Positions 1-8,560 of a stretch of DNA of 64,000 bases are shown in pieces. A program made the translations under genes and the position numbers. This DNA comes from Candidatus Tokpelaia hoelldoblerii (GTDB taxonomy: Bacteria; Pseudomonadota; Alphaproteobacteria; Rhizobiales; Rhizobiaceae), in NCBI GenBank assembly GCA_002005325.1, contig CP017315.1:806001-870000 (forward strand), read 5' to 3'. Under the pieces are notes generated by a model, which had not been told where the DNA came from, did not search any database, and saw only the letters and a program-made list of their open reading frames with translations. Within the stretch, counting starts at the first letter, position 1; the number at the start of each line of letters is the position of its first letter.

Positions 1-575
1 GCGGCGGCATGATTTTGACCAATGATGAGGATATCGCCAAAAAGATCAATTCAGCCGTCTTCCCGGGCTTGCAAGGCGGGCCGTTGATGCATGTGATTGC
101 CGGCAAGGCCGTGGCCTTGGGCGAGGCTTTGCAGCCGGAGTTTAAGACCTATGCCGCCAATATTGTCAAAAATGCCAGAACGCTTGCTGAAACCCTGCAG
201 AAAAACGGACTGGATATTGTTTCCGGCGGCACGGACAATCACCTGATGCTGGTTGACTTGCGGCCGAAGAACGCCACCGGTAAACGCGCCGAGGCGGCGC
301 TCGGGCGTGCCAATATCATCTGCAATAAAAACGGCATTCCGTTTGATCCTGAAAAGCCGTTTGTCACATCCGGTATCCGTCTTGGCACACCGGCGGGCAC
401 AACACGCGGTTTTGGCGAGGCGGAATTCCGCATGATCGGCACATTGATTGGCGAGGTGATTGACGGTTTGCGCACAGCCAATTCTGACGATGGGAACGCC
501 GAGGTTGAAGCGTCTGTGCGTAAAAAAGTCGGTGCTTTGATAGAAAATTTTCCTCTCTATTCCTATCTTGGGTAA
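1..575 (+). CDS. glyA: Serine hydroxymethyltransferase, C-terminal part
   Basis: PLP enzyme that converts serine and tetrahydrofolate to glycine and 5,10-methylene-THF in the cytosol. The window opens inside the gene, just after the usual position of the PLP-binding lysine, so that lysine is not in view. Visible family segments are GGMILTND at the start, FPGLQGGPLMHVIAGKAVA and the C-terminal SGIRLGTPAGTTRGF. The reading frame is open from base 3 and the first visible ATG (base 9) is internal. nrdR follows on the same strand after about 70 bases. The glyA-nrdR-rib order is common in Rhizobiales, so the call is secure despite truncation. Confidence 0.97.
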   Translation, partial: GGMILTNDEDIAKKINSAVFPGLQGGPLMHVIAGKAVALGEALQPEFKTYAANIVKNARTLAETLQKNGLDIVSGGTDNHLMLVDLRPKNATGKRAEAALGRANIICNKNGIPFDPEKPFVTSGIRLGTPAGTTRGFGEAEFRMIGTLIGEVIDGLRTANSDDGNAEVEASVRKKVGALIENFPLYSYLG

Positions 576-645
576 AGACAGATTATCAATGAGCGCCGGA
601 TGATAAAAAAATCCGGCGCCTGTATCGTGTTAAGGATTTTGATGG

Positions 646-1122
646 ATGCGGTGTCCTTATTGTCAGTCGGAAGATACGCAAGTCAAGGATTCACGCCCGA
701 CAGAAGACGGCGCTGTTATTCGCCGCCGCCGGATATGCCCGGTCTGCGGCGGGCGGTTTACAACGTTTGAGCGGGTGCAGCTGCGTGAATTGATGGTGAT
801 CAAAAAGAGCGGCAAAAGCCTGCCGTTTGACCGTGACAAGCTGATGAAATCGGTAGAAGTGGCGCTGCGCAAGCGTGAGGTTGACCCCGAACGGGTGGAG
901 CGCGCGGTTTCCGGCATTGTGCGCCAGCTGGAAAGCTCGGGCGAGGCGGAAATTCCGACAGAAGAAATCGGCCGGCTGGTGATGGAGGCGCTCAAGGGTA
1001 TTGATGATATTGCCTATATCCGCTTTGCCTCTGTTTACCGCAATTTTCGCACAGCCAGTGATTTTCATGATGTGATTGATGAAATTTCCGAACGCGAACC
1101 TGAAAAGAAGAAAGAGGACTGA
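646..1122 (+). CDS. nrdR: Transcriptional repressor NrdR
   Basis: Repressor of ribonucleotide reductase genes that senses ATP/dATP. It is 158 aa, normal for the family. A zinc ribbon is formed by C3, C6, C31 and C34 (CPYC and CPVC). The arginine-rich strand RRRRICPVCGGRFTTFE follows, then an ATP-cone domain at about residues 49-139. The start at 646 puts the CPYC motif at residue 3, as in other NrdR proteins. Its TGA overlaps the ATG of ribD by one base, so the two are translationally coupled. No ribonucleotide reductase gene is in the window, so its targets lie elsewhere. Confidence 0.97.
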   Translation: MRCPYCQSEDTQVKDSRPTEDGAVIRRRRICPVCGGRFTTFERVQLRELMVIKKSGKSLPFDRDKLMKSVEVALRKREVDPERVERAVSGIVRQLESSGEAEIPTEEIGRLVMEALKGIDDIAYIRFASVYRNFRTASDFHDVIDEISEREPEKKKED

Positions 1123-2204
1123 TGGCTGGTCTTTTGCCGGATGATGAGCGTTTTATGGCCGCGGCGGTGCGTTATGGGCGGTGGCATCTGGGCCAGACAG
1201 CGGAAAACCCTTCTGTCGGCGCGCTGATTGTCCGTGACGGGGTGATTGTCGGCCGCGGCGTGACAGCGCCTGGCGGCAGGCCGCATGCGGAAGTGATTGC
1301 CCTGCAGCAGGCCGGCGATCTGGCACGCGGGGCAACGGTTTATGTCACGCTTGAGCCGTGTTCGCATTTTGGCAGGACGCCGCCCTGTGCTGATGCGCTT
1401 GTTGCCGCCGGTGCCGGGCGGGTGGTCGTTGCTGCGGGCGACCCTGACCCGCGGGTGAACGGGCGCGGCCTTGAACGGTTGCGGCAGGCGGATATCGAAG
1501 TGGTGGAACAGGTGCAGGCCGTCTTTGCCGAAGAAGGTTTAAGCGCTTATCTGTGCCGCAAACAGAAACAACGGCCTGAGGTGACGCTGAAACTGGCGGT
1601 TTCTGCCGATGGCTGTATTGGCCGCATGGGCGAGGGCAATGTGGTGGTAAGCGGTACGGTATCAAAAGCGCAAAGCCATATCATGCGGGCGGAACATGAT
1701 GCCATACTGGTTGGTATCGGCACCGTACTTGCGGATGATCCGCTGCTGGATTGCCGCCTGCCCGGGCTGGAAAAGCGTTCGCCCTTGCGTGTTGTGCTTG
1801 ATAGCAAGTTACAAATTCCCGCAACAAGCCGTTTGATGACAACAGCTAAAAAATTGCCATTGCGGATTTATTGCAATAAAAAGGCTGCAGGGCAGAAATC
1901 TGATCCGGGGGGGGACATTGTTCCTGTTGCGAATAAGGGCGGCAGGCTGGATTTGCAGGCCGTTGCCGGTGATCTGGCGCAAGTCGGCATAAGTTCGCTT
2001 TTGGTGGAAGGCGGGGTAAAAGTCGCGGCGGCTTTTTATCAGGCCGGGCTTGTTGACCGGATGGTTATTTTCCATAGTCCGGTTATCATGGGGGAACAGG
2101 GATATAAGGCGCCGGATTTTGTTTTGGAACCGGCCGGTTATGAAAAAGTGCGGGAAGAGCGGTTTGGTGAGGATTGCTGTGTGCAATGGAAAAGGAACGG
2201 GTGA
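1122..2204 (+). CDS. ribD: Bifunctional riboflavin deaminase/reductase RibD
   Basis: Catalyses the deamination and the side-chain reduction steps between the GTP cyclohydrolase II product and 5-amino-6-ribitylamino-uracil. The N-terminal cytidine-deaminase-like domain carries the zinc ligands H55 with E57 (HAEV), C80 and C89 (EPCSHFGRTPPC). The C-terminal reductase domain (from about residue 145) contains LKLAVSADGCIG and LLVEGGVKVAAAF. The length of 360 aa is typical. The ATG overlaps the nrdR stop and the gene's own TGA overlaps the ribE ATG, giving a tight nrdR-ribD-ribE operon. Confidence 0.97.
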   Translation: MAGLLPDDERFMAAAVRYGRWHLGQTAENPSVGALIVRDGVIVGRGVTAPGGRPHAEVIALQQAGDLARGATVYVTLEPCSHFGRTPPCADALVAAGAGRVVVAAGDPDPRVNGRGLERLRQADIEVVEQVQAVFAEEGLSAYLCRKQKQRPEVTLKLAVSADGCIGRMGEGNVVVSGTVSKAQSHIMRAEHDAILVGIGTVLADDPLLDCRLPGLEKRSPLRVVLDSKLQIPATSRLMTTAKKLPLRIYCNKKAAGQKSDPGGDIVPVANKGGRLDLQAVAGDLAQVGISSLLVEGGVKVAAAFYQAGLVDRMVIFHSPVIMGEQGYKAPDFVLEPAGYEKVREERFGEDCCVQWKRNG

Positions 2205-2824
2205 TGTTTACGGGAATTGTGACGGATGTCGGCGAGATTGAAAATGTTAAACCTTTGAAAGAAGGGCTGCGCTTGCGTATCCGCACACAGTTTGACCCGA
2301 AAACCATTGAAGTCGGCGCTTCTATCGCCTGTGGCGGCATTTGCCTGACTGTTGTCGCCTTGCCTGAAGGACAGTCCAATGCGCGCTGGTTTGAGGTGGA
2401 AGCATGGGAAGAGGCATTGCGCCTGACGACGCTTGCCTCATGGAAAGCGGGCGAGCGTATCAATCTTGAACGCTCATTGAAGCTGGGGGACGAGATGGGG
2501 GGCCATCTTGTTTCCGGCCATGTGGATGGTGTGGCGGAGATTCTGGCAGTCAAGGAAGAAGGGGATGCCGCGCGCTTTGAAATCCGCGCGCCGGAAGACC
2601 TCGCGCCTTTTATCGCCCGCAAAGGCTCGGTCTGTCTTGACGGTACGTCTTTGACGGTCAATGCTGTCAAGGGGGATGTGTTTGATGTTCTGATTATCCG
2701 TCATACACTGGACGTGACAAGCTGGGGGGAGCGTAAAGCGGGCGACAAGGTTAATATCGAAATTGACCAGCTGGCGCGTTATGCGGCGCGTCTGGCCGGG
2801 TTTAATGCGGATGAGGCTTCATAA
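2204..2824 (+). CDS. ribE: Riboflavin synthase, alpha subunit
   Basis: Dismutates two molecules of 6,7-dimethyl-8-ribityllumazine to riboflavin and the ribitylamino-uracil. The protein (206 aa) starts with the diagnostic MFTGIV and has two tandem lumazine-binding barrels, the second starting near MGGHLVSGHVDG. An in-frame ATG at 2174 lies inside ribD and would add ten residues; the start at 2204 is preferred because MFTGIV is the conserved N-terminus and it forms an ATGA overlap with ribD. Confidence 0.97.
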   Translation: MFTGIVTDVGEIENVKPLKEGLRLRIRTQFDPKTIEVGASIACGGICLTVVALPEGQSNARWFEVEAWEEALRLTTLASWKAGERINLERSLKLGDEMGGHLVSGHVDGVAEILAVKEEGDAARFEIRAPEDLAPFIARKGSVCLDGTSLTVNAVKGDVFDVLIIRHTLDVTSWGERKAGDKVNIEIDQLARYAARLAGFNADEAS

Positions 2825-2943
2825 ATCTGAAATTTCTGCGCATTAACAGTTGTTTTTGACGCTGCTTTTGGCGTAAAAGCCATTGAACTACAGGTTATGG
2901 TATGTACCTATGTATCATAACTTTTCATTTTTTGGAGTTTGTC

Positions 2944-3408
2944 ATGAGCCATAACCCGTCCAGGGCACAGCATTTGCTGATTGTTGAAGCGCGATTTTAT
3001 GATGATCTGGCCGATGCCCTGCTTGCCGGTACAAAAGCTGCACTGGATGAAGCAGGCGCAAGCTATGATGTGGTGACGGTGCCCGGCGCGCTGGAAATAC
3101 CGGCGGCAATCGCCTTTGCCGCCCAGGGAAAAAGCAAGCATTATGACGGTTATGTCGCGCTTGGCTGTGTTATTCGTGGTGAGACGTATCATTTTGATGT
3201 TGTGGCCGATGAGTCCTGCCGCGGGATTACAGATCTGGCCTTGCAGAAGTCTCTGGCAATCGGCAATGGTATTCTGACGGTGGAAGATGAGTCCCAGGCC
3301 TGGGCACGGGTTCAGGTTGGCAAGGGTGAAAAAGACAAGGGCGGTTTTGCTGCCCATGCGGCGCTCAGGATGATTGCCCTGCAAAAGGAATTCGGGGTAA
3401 AACCGTGA
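2944..3408 (+). CDS. ribH: 6,7-dimethyl-8-ribityllumazine synthase
   Basis: Condenses ribitylamino-uracil with dihydroxybutanone phosphate, the penultimate riboflavin step. It is a 154-aa protein with the family segments TVPGALEIPAAI, GCVIRGETYHFDVV (catalytic His) and GNGILTVEDESQA. The start at 2944 has GGAG eight bases upstream; an in-frame ATG at 2902 has no such site. Rhizobiales often carry two ribH copies; the position in the rib-nusB cluster makes this the biosynthetic copy. The stop overlaps the GTG start of nusB. The 119 bases upstream show no FMN riboswitch. Confidence 0.96.
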   Translation: MSHNPSRAQHLLIVEARFYDDLADALLAGTKAALDEAGASYDVVTVPGALEIPAAIAFAAQGKSKHYDGYVALGCVIRGETYHFDVVADESCRGITDLALQKSLAIGNGILTVEDESQAWARVQVGKGEKDKGGFAAHAALRMIALQKEFGVKP

Positions 3409-3884
3409 GTGAACAGGAAAAACCCGCTGCTCCTGCTGTCCGGCAGGCCAATAAACGCGGTGTCGCGCGTCTTGCTGCGGTGCAGGCGCTTTACCAGATG
3501 GATGTTGCCGGAACAGGTGTGATGGAAATCGTGGCGGAATATGAAGGCTTCCGTCTTGGCAAGGATATTGACGGTGCGCAGTATCTGGCGGCAGATGCAC
3601 AGTGGTTTCGCTCCATCCTTGCCGGTGTGGTGGCGGAACAGAAGATTCTGGACCCGATGTTGCGGAGCGCCTTGCCGGAGACATGGCCGCTTTCACGGCT
3701 TGATTCGACGCTGCGGGCAATTTTGCGCGCCGGTGCGTGGGAATTAAAAAACCGCTCTGATGTGCCTGTTGCTGTGGTTGTTTCGGAATATGTTGATGTT
3801 GCCAAGGCGTTTTTTGACGGTGACGAACCGAAAATGGTCAATGCTGTGCTGGACAGGCTGGCGAAGGAACTGCGCACAAGCTGA
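3405..3884 (+). CDS. nusB: Transcription antitermination factor NusB
   Basis: Partner of NusE (S10) in the rRNA antitermination complex that binds boxA. It is 159 aa, with RGVARLAAVQALYQMD at the N-terminus and the C-terminal helices ILRAGAWEL and VVSEYVDVAKAFFDGDEPKMVNAVLD, typical of the all-helical NusB fold. It starts with GTG inside the ribH stop codon, so it is translationally coupled to ribH. A strong hairpin terminator lies about 20 bases after the stop. Confidence 0.96.
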   Translation: MSEQEKPAAPAVRQANKRGVARLAAVQALYQMDVAGTGVMEIVAEYEGFRLGKDIDGAQYLAADAQWFRSILAGVVAEQKILDPMLRSALPETWPLSRLDSTLRAILRAGAWELKNRSDVPVAVVVSEYVDVAKAFFDGDEPKMVNAVLDRLAKELRTS

Positions 3885-3904
3885 GAGCTCAGCCTGCTGA
3901 ACAT

Positions 3905-3941
3905 AAAACCCCTGTTTTATACTATATAAAACAGGGGTTTT
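3905..3941. terminator. Bidirectional hairpin terminator between nusB and the BamE-like gene
   Basis: A perfect 17-bp inverted repeat (3905-3921 with 3925-3941) separated by the three bases CTA. Its outer ends are A-rich on the left and T-rich on the right, so it can end transcripts from both convergent genes. Confidence 0.9.
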
Positions 3942-3964
3942 TAGCAGTTTATTGCTGATTTGCT

Positions 3965-4477
3965 TTACCGGCTTGTTGTCGGCAGGCCGCCAGGCACAGC
4001 CTTGGTGCCGAAAACCAGCTGGTGCAGGAAGGAGCGATCCTTGCCGCCGGTTGGCGTTGTTCTGGAGATAAAGTCGAACAGCTTGCCATCCTTCAGGCCA
4101 TAATGAGCGATTTTGGCAATCTGGCCTTGTTTATTGAAATAAATAGCAAGAATTTTGCGGTCAACCACCTTGGATTTCATAAATTGCGCCCCGCGATAAC
4201 GGGTTTGTGAAATATAATAAAAAACCTCATTATCATACATAGCTGTTGTTGAGGGGGAACCTAACGCCAGCAAAACCTGATCACGGCTGGAACCGACAGG
4301 AATGGTTTCAAGCGCTTGCGGGTCAATAACGTATCCTTCATTATAGGTCTGGCTGGTGCCCAGCGAAGGAAGCTGCATGTTGCAGGCGCTCACCGCAAAT
4401 GTAGCAGTCAGGAGCAAGCCGACCGTTGCGCTGTGCATTATATATTTTGAGGCGTTGATTTTGTATGACAAGGTCAT
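3965..4477 (-). CDS. bamE: BamE/SmpA/OmlA-family outer membrane lipoprotein
   Basis: Small lipoprotein of the beta-barrel assembly machinery. From the chosen ATG there is a basic N-region, a hydrophobic stretch ATVGLLLTATFAVSAC ending in a lipobox cysteine, then the SmpA/OmlA fold with IPVGSSRDQVLLALGSPS and VFYYISQTRYRGAQF. Several in-frame ATGs exist (4543, 4522, 4483, 4477) and none has a good Shine-Dalgarno site, so the start is uncertain by up to 22 codons. The gene stands alone, divergent from yceD. The family call rests on pattern recognition; the link to the BAM complex is family knowledge. Confidence 0.85.
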   Translation of the reverse strand: MTLSYKINASKYIMHSATVGLLLTATFAVSACNMQLPSLGTSQTYNEGYVIDPQALETIPVGSSRDQVLLALGSPSTTAMYDNEVFYYISQTRYRGAQFMKSKVVDRKILAIYFNKQGQIAKIAHYGLKDGKLFDFISRTTPTGGKDRSFLHQLVFGTKAVPGGLPTTSR

Positions 4478-4648
4478 CTCCATCAATATATGTTTGGATG
4501 AGTTGAAACCGGCTCGCGCCATGTTGTAGAAAATACCTATCATATCTTGTATTGTTTGAACATAGTTTTATAGATTTGATACAAGGATAACGCAACATGG
4601 TCAGGTTTGAAGACTTTGTTTTATGGTAAAAAATGGAAGTGTGCTGAA

Positions 4649-5233
4649 ATGAAAAAGCCTGCGTCTCCTATGAATGAGCCTCTTATGGAATTTGCTTTGT
4701 CTTTTCCTGTGGATGTGCGCTCGCTGCCGCCCAAGGGTACGCATATCACCTTGCAGGCAAACCGGCAGGAATGTGACAAGCTTGCACGCAATCACGGTCT
4801 TCTGGCTGTCGCACGGTTTAGTGCCGAGTTTGATCTGCGGCCATGGAAAAAGCGCGGTGTGCGGTTGAAGGGGGAAGTCGCAGCGCAGATCACCCAGCAA
4901 TGTGTCGTAACGCTGGAGCCTGTTGAAAACAGTCTGGTCTGTCCGGTTGACGCCATCTACTTGCCGGATGATTCGCGTCTTGCCGGCCGTGACAGTGAGC
5001 ACAATCATGAATTGCTGCTTGATGCGGAAGGCGCTGATGCGCCGGAAGTTTTTTCAGGCAACCGGCTTGATGCCGGAGCGGTGGCGGAGGAATTTTTTGA
5101 ACTTTCCCTTGATCCCTACCCGCGCAAGGCGGGTGCGCACTTTGGTGCGCTTGAGGGTGAAGAGCGCGAAGATGCGTCTGACGATGGCCGCAAATCGCCC
5201 TTTGCTGTGCTTGACCGGCTTAAACGCTCATGA
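4649..5233 (+). CDS. YceD/DUF177-family protein
   Basis: Conserved protein of the YceD (DUF177) family, linked in other bacteria to 23S rRNA or L32 and phospholipid genes; exact activity is unclear. The core is VAAQITQQCVVTLEPVENSL, including the family cysteine, followed by an acidic stretch and the C-terminal signature ELSLDPYPRKAG. The start at 4649 has GGAAG nine bases upstream; an ATG at 4607 has none. It precedes plsX, as usual, but rpmF, which sits between them in many bacteria, is absent here. Confidence 0.85.
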   Translation: MKKPASPMNEPLMEFALSFPVDVRSLPPKGTHITLQANRQECDKLARNHGLLAVARFSAEFDLRPWKKRGVRLKGEVAAQITQQCVVTLEPVENSLVCPVDAIYLPDDSRLAGRDSEHNHELLLDAEGADAPEVFSGNRLDAGAVAEEFFELSLDPYPRKAGAHFGALEGEEREDASDDGRKSPFAVLDRLKRS

Positions 5234-5384
5234 AACAATAGAAAATCTGTTAGTAAAATAATGATTATACGTGTTATAAAAGATGTTTCGCTGCTTGCTG
5301 TAAAACAAAGTTTTGGCAGCCGACCGGTATTTTAGGAGGATGTTCTGTTTTGATAAATTCAACCAGCATGGATGAGGCCGGATT

Positions 5385-6434
5385 GTGGTAACGCTTGCAG
5401 TTGATGCTATGGGAGGGGATATCGGGCCGGAAGTGACAATTGCCGGAGCGGCGCTTGCTATCAAGCGTTATCCGGATATGAGGCTTGTCTTCTATGGGCT
5501 TGCTGACAGGGTGAAGCCGGTTCTTGTGCGCTATCCTGAATTGGCGCAATGTACCTTTCATGCGAGTGAGAGTGCTACTGCTATGGATGAAAAACCAAGC
5601 CAGGCCTTGCGTAACGGACGGGGCAGATCGTCCATGTGGCATGCGATTGAAGCGGTGAAAGCCGGCACGGCGGATGCCTGCGTTTCTGCCGGTAATACCG
5701 GCGCTCTGATGGCAATGTCCTATTTCTGCCTGCGCATGATGGAAGAGGCTGAACGCCCGGGGATAGCCGGCGTGTGGCCAACATTGCAGGGAGAAAGCAT
5801 TGTGCTTGATATTGGCGCGACCATTGGCGCCGATGCGAATCAGCTGGTTACGCTTGCGGTAATGGGAGCAGGGATGTTCCGCGCCCTTTATCATGTGGAA
5901 CGGCCGACTGTCGGGCTGTTGAATGTCGGCGTGGAGGAAGTGAAAGGGCTTGAGCAGATCAGGCAGGCCGGGCAGATTTTGCGCCAAATAGACCTTGCAG
6001 GTCTTGAATATAAGGGATTTGTCGAAGGCAATGACCTTGGCAAGGGCACGGTGGATGTTGTAGTGACGGAAGGCTTTGTCGGCAATATTGCCTTGAAAGC
6101 GGCGGAAGGGACAGCGCGGCAGATGGCGCAGACTTTGAGCGAGGCCATGCGCAGTTCAGTTTTTTCAAGGCTGGGTTATCTGTTTTCGCGCGGGGCATTT
6201 CGGAAGTTGCGTGACAAGATGGATCCCGGGCGGGTGAATGGCGGCGTTTTGCTGGGGCTTAATGGTGTTGTAATAAAAAGCCATGGCGGGACGGATGCAG
6301 AAGGCTTTGCATCGGCCTTGCGGGTCGGCTATGAGATGGTGAAAAATCAATTGCTTGATAAAATCATTGCTGATTTGCGCCACTTCCGTGCGAACTTGCT
6401 TGATTTGCAGGCCGATTCAGAAGAAACAGAATAA
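5385..6434 (+). CDS. plsX: Phosphate acyltransferase PlsX
   Basis: Makes acyl-phosphate from acyl-ACP for phospholipid synthesis, as a peripheral membrane enzyme. The N-terminus VTLAVDAMGGDIGPE and the segments SAGNTGALMA and LLNVGVEEVKG are diagnostic. Length is 349 aa. The start is GTG with GAGG eight bases upstream; an in-frame TGA at 5373-5375 rules out any earlier start. It lies between yceD and fabH, the usual lipid-synthesis cluster. Confidence 0.96.
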   Translation: MVTLAVDAMGGDIGPEVTIAGAALAIKRYPDMRLVFYGLADRVKPVLVRYPELAQCTFHASESATAMDEKPSQALRNGRGRSSMWHAIEAVKAGTADACVSAGNTGALMAMSYFCLRMMEEAERPGIAGVWPTLQGESIVLDIGATIGADANQLVTLAVMGAGMFRALYHVERPTVGLLNVGVEEVKGLEQIRQAGQILRQIDLAGLEYKGFVEGNDLGKGTVDVVVTEGFVGNIALKAAEGTARQMAQTLSEAMRSSVFSRLGYLFSRGAFRKLRDKMDPGRVNGGVLLGLNGVVIKSHGGTDAEGFASALRVGYEMVKNQLLDKIIADLRHFRANLLDLQADSEETE

Positions 6435-6502
6435 ATTTATGGGAGGGGCTGTTCAGGCGCTTTTATCGTGCCGCAGCTCTGAAAACTATAAGGAACAGTA
6501 AG

Positions 6503-7474
6503 ATGATACGCTCTGCGATTCGCGGTATTGGTTCGGCATTGCCGAAAAAAGTGGTAAAAAACAGCGATCTGGAATCCATTGTCGAGACGTCGGATGAGTG
6601 GATTGTGCAGCGCACCGGAATTCGGCAGCGTCATATTGCAAACAGGAATGAAACTACTGTGTCACTGGGGGCGGAAGCCGCGCGCAAGGCGCTCAAGGCC
6701 GCAGCCTTGAATGTGGATGATATCGATTTGATTGTGCTGGCGACATCAACGCCCAATCATACTTTTCCTGCGTCCGCTACCGAAATTCAAAAAGCACTGG
6801 GGATGACGCGCGGTGTCGCCTTTGATCTGCAGGCGGTGTGTTCCGGTTTTGTCTTTGCGCTGACAACGGCTGATCTTTATTTGCGCGGCGGCATGGCAAA
6901 GCGGGCGCTTGTCATCGGTTCGGAAACATTTTCCCGTATTCTCGACTGGAAAGACCGCACCACCTGTGTTTTGTTTGGTGATGGGGCCGGCGCGGTTGTG
7001 CTTGAAGCCATCGAGGGAAAAGGCACGAATGATGACCGTGGCATTCTTGCCGCCAGATTGCGCTCTGACGGCAGGCATATGGACAAGCTTTATGTGGATG
7101 GCGGCGCTTCAACGACGCAGACCGTTGGCCATTTGCGCATGGAGGGGCGTGAGGTATTTAAATATGCCGTCGGGATGATTACCGATGTGGTGGATGATTG
7201 TTTTGCCGCAACCGGAATCAGTGCTGAACAGCTTGACTGGTTTGTGCCGCATCAGGCCAACAAGCGGATTATTGATGCCTCTGCCCGCAAGCTTGGCATT
7301 GCGGAAAACAAGGTTGTGATTACGGTGGGTGAGCATGGCAACACGTCGGCAGCCTCTGTACCGTTGGCGCTTGATCAGGCGGTGAAGGACGGGCGTATTA
7401 AAAAAGGTGATCTTGTCATGCTGGAAGCAATGGGGGGAGGCTTTACCTGGGGGGCGGTTTTGCTGCGCTGGTAG
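6503..7474 (+). CDS. fabH: Beta-ketoacyl-ACP synthase III
   Basis: Starts fatty acid chains by condensing acetyl-CoA with malonyl-ACP. The 323-aa thiolase-fold protein has the active-site cysteine C113 (LQAVCSGF), the histidine in VPHQANKRI and the asparagine in GEHGNTSAAS. The start at 6503 has AAGGAA upstream. It follows plsX by 68 bases and is probably co-transcribed with it. No oddity is seen. Confidence 0.97.
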   Translation: MIRSAIRGIGSALPKKVVKNSDLESIVETSDEWIVQRTGIRQRHIANRNETTVSLGAEAARKALKAAALNVDDIDLIVLATSTPNHTFPASATEIQKALGMTRGVAFDLQAVCSGFVFALTTADLYLRGGMAKRALVIGSETFSRILDWKDRTTCVLFGDGAGAVVLEAIEGKGTNDDRGILAARLRSDGRHMDKLYVDGGASTTQTVGHLRMEGREVFKYAVGMITDVVDDCFAATGISAEQLDWFVPHQANKRIIDASARKLGIAENKVVITVGEHGNTSAASVPLALDQAVKDGRIKKGDLVMLEAMGGGFTWGAVLLRW

Positions 7475-7579
7475 CAATTAAAATTTCATTTGCAAGCGCA
7501 GCTTCTTCTCTTGACCAGCGGGCTGGAAAAAGTATAACCCGTATATTCAAATGGTGCGGACAGATAAGGGATTTTCAAA

Positions 7580-7891
7580 ATGGCAGGTAAAACTATTACG
7601 CGTGCAGATCTGGCCGATGCCGTTTGCAGGGAAGTCGGTTTATCCAGGGCAGAATCCGCAACTTTGGTTGAAATGATTATTGATGAGATCTGCAATTCTA
7701 TTGTTGCGGGCGAAAGCGTCAAGCTGTCATCTTTTGCAACATTTCAGATTCGTGATAAGAATGAACGTATTGGCCGTAATCCAAAGACAGGGGAAGAGGT
7801 GCCGATCAGCCCGCGGCGGGTCATGACCTTCAAGGCGTCGAACGTTTTGAAAAAACGTGTCCTTGATGGACAGAAAAAAATGCATAAATAA
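7580..7891 (+). CDS. ihfA: Integration host factor, alpha subunit
   Basis: DNA-bending protein that forms a heterodimer with IhfB. The 103-aa sequence starts MAGKTITRADLADAV and contains the beta-arm signature ERIGRNPKTGEEVPISPRRV, typical of IhfA rather than HU. It sits between fabH and a MerR-type regulator, the standard Rhizobiales arrangement. Confidence 0.95.
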   Translation: MAGKTITRADLADAVCREVGLSRAESATLVEMIIDEICNSIVAGESVKLSSFATFQIRDKNERIGRNPKTGEEVPISPRRVMTFKASNVLKKRVLDGQKKMHK

Positions 7892-7936
7892 CAGATTGTT
7901 AGAGCTGTCATTGAACAGCGGTTTTGAGGCAAGGTT

Positions 7937-8461
7937 ATGAGCAAAAGTCCGGATGCCTTTCGTACAATCAGCGAAGTTGCGGAAATGCTTGACCTTCCGC
8001 AGCACGTGTTGCGGTTTTGGGAAACACGGTTTACGCAAATCAAGCCGATGAAACGCGGTGGCGGGCGGCGTTATTATCGCCCGGCAGATGTGGATTTTCT
8101 CAAAGGCATAAAACATTTATTGTATGAGCGTGGTTACACCATCAAGGGTGTACAGAAGCTGTTGAAAGAAAACGGCACGGCTTTTGTCAGTGCTGTCGGC
8201 AGCGGTGATGTCAAGGCGGTGGAAGAAATTATGCGCAAGCAGCAGGTGGAACAGGTCAATGATCTGTTCCCGGAAGATATATTGCCGGAGGACACCGGCA
8301 ACGGGCGGACGTTTTTTGGCCTGTTAAAGACGGATGAGGACAAGGCAGCCGGGAACCGGCGCTCAAAGCTTTCCAAGGATAATTCAACCCTTTTGCAGGA
8401 AACATTGTTTGAGCTGATTGAGTGCAAACGGCTGCTTGATCGGGCCCGCACAGAAATATAA
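7937..8461 (+). CDS. MerR-family transcriptional regulator
   Basis: DNA-binding regulator of 174 aa. The N-terminal winged helix reads FRTISEVAEMLDLPQHVLRF followed by WETRF and RRYYRPADVDFLKGIKHLL, the MerR helix-turn-helix and wing. The C-terminal part (about residues 85-174) is variable and lacks an obvious metal- or drug-binding cysteine set. GAGGCAAGG lies just upstream of the ATG. It is 45 bases after ihfA, an association conserved in Rhizobiales. Its ligand and targets are unknown. Confidence 0.9.
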   Translation: MSKSPDAFRTISEVAEMLDLPQHVLRFWETRFTQIKPMKRGGGRRYYRPADVDFLKGIKHLLYERGYTIKGVQKLLKENGTAFVSAVGSGDVKAVEEIMRKQQVEQVNDLFPEDILPEDTGNGRTFFGLLKTDEDKAAGNRRSKLSKDNSTLLQETLFELIECKRLLDRARTEI

Positions 8462-8560
8462 TGCTGTAAATTATGGCGTGTCCGCGCTTCTGTTCATTTT
8501 AAATGCTATAAGGAAAACAGAAAAGTTATAAGATAAATAAAATTTAGAGGAGAAAGAAGC

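Noticed and set aside
2825..2943. FMN riboswitch before ribH
   Set aside because: No RFN-type conserved segments are present in the 119 bases; only a short inverted repeat is visible.
5340..5375. Eleven-codon leader peptide before plsX after AGGAGG
   Set aside because: The AGGAGG abuts the ATG with no spacing, so translation is doubtful; no attenuator hairpin follows.
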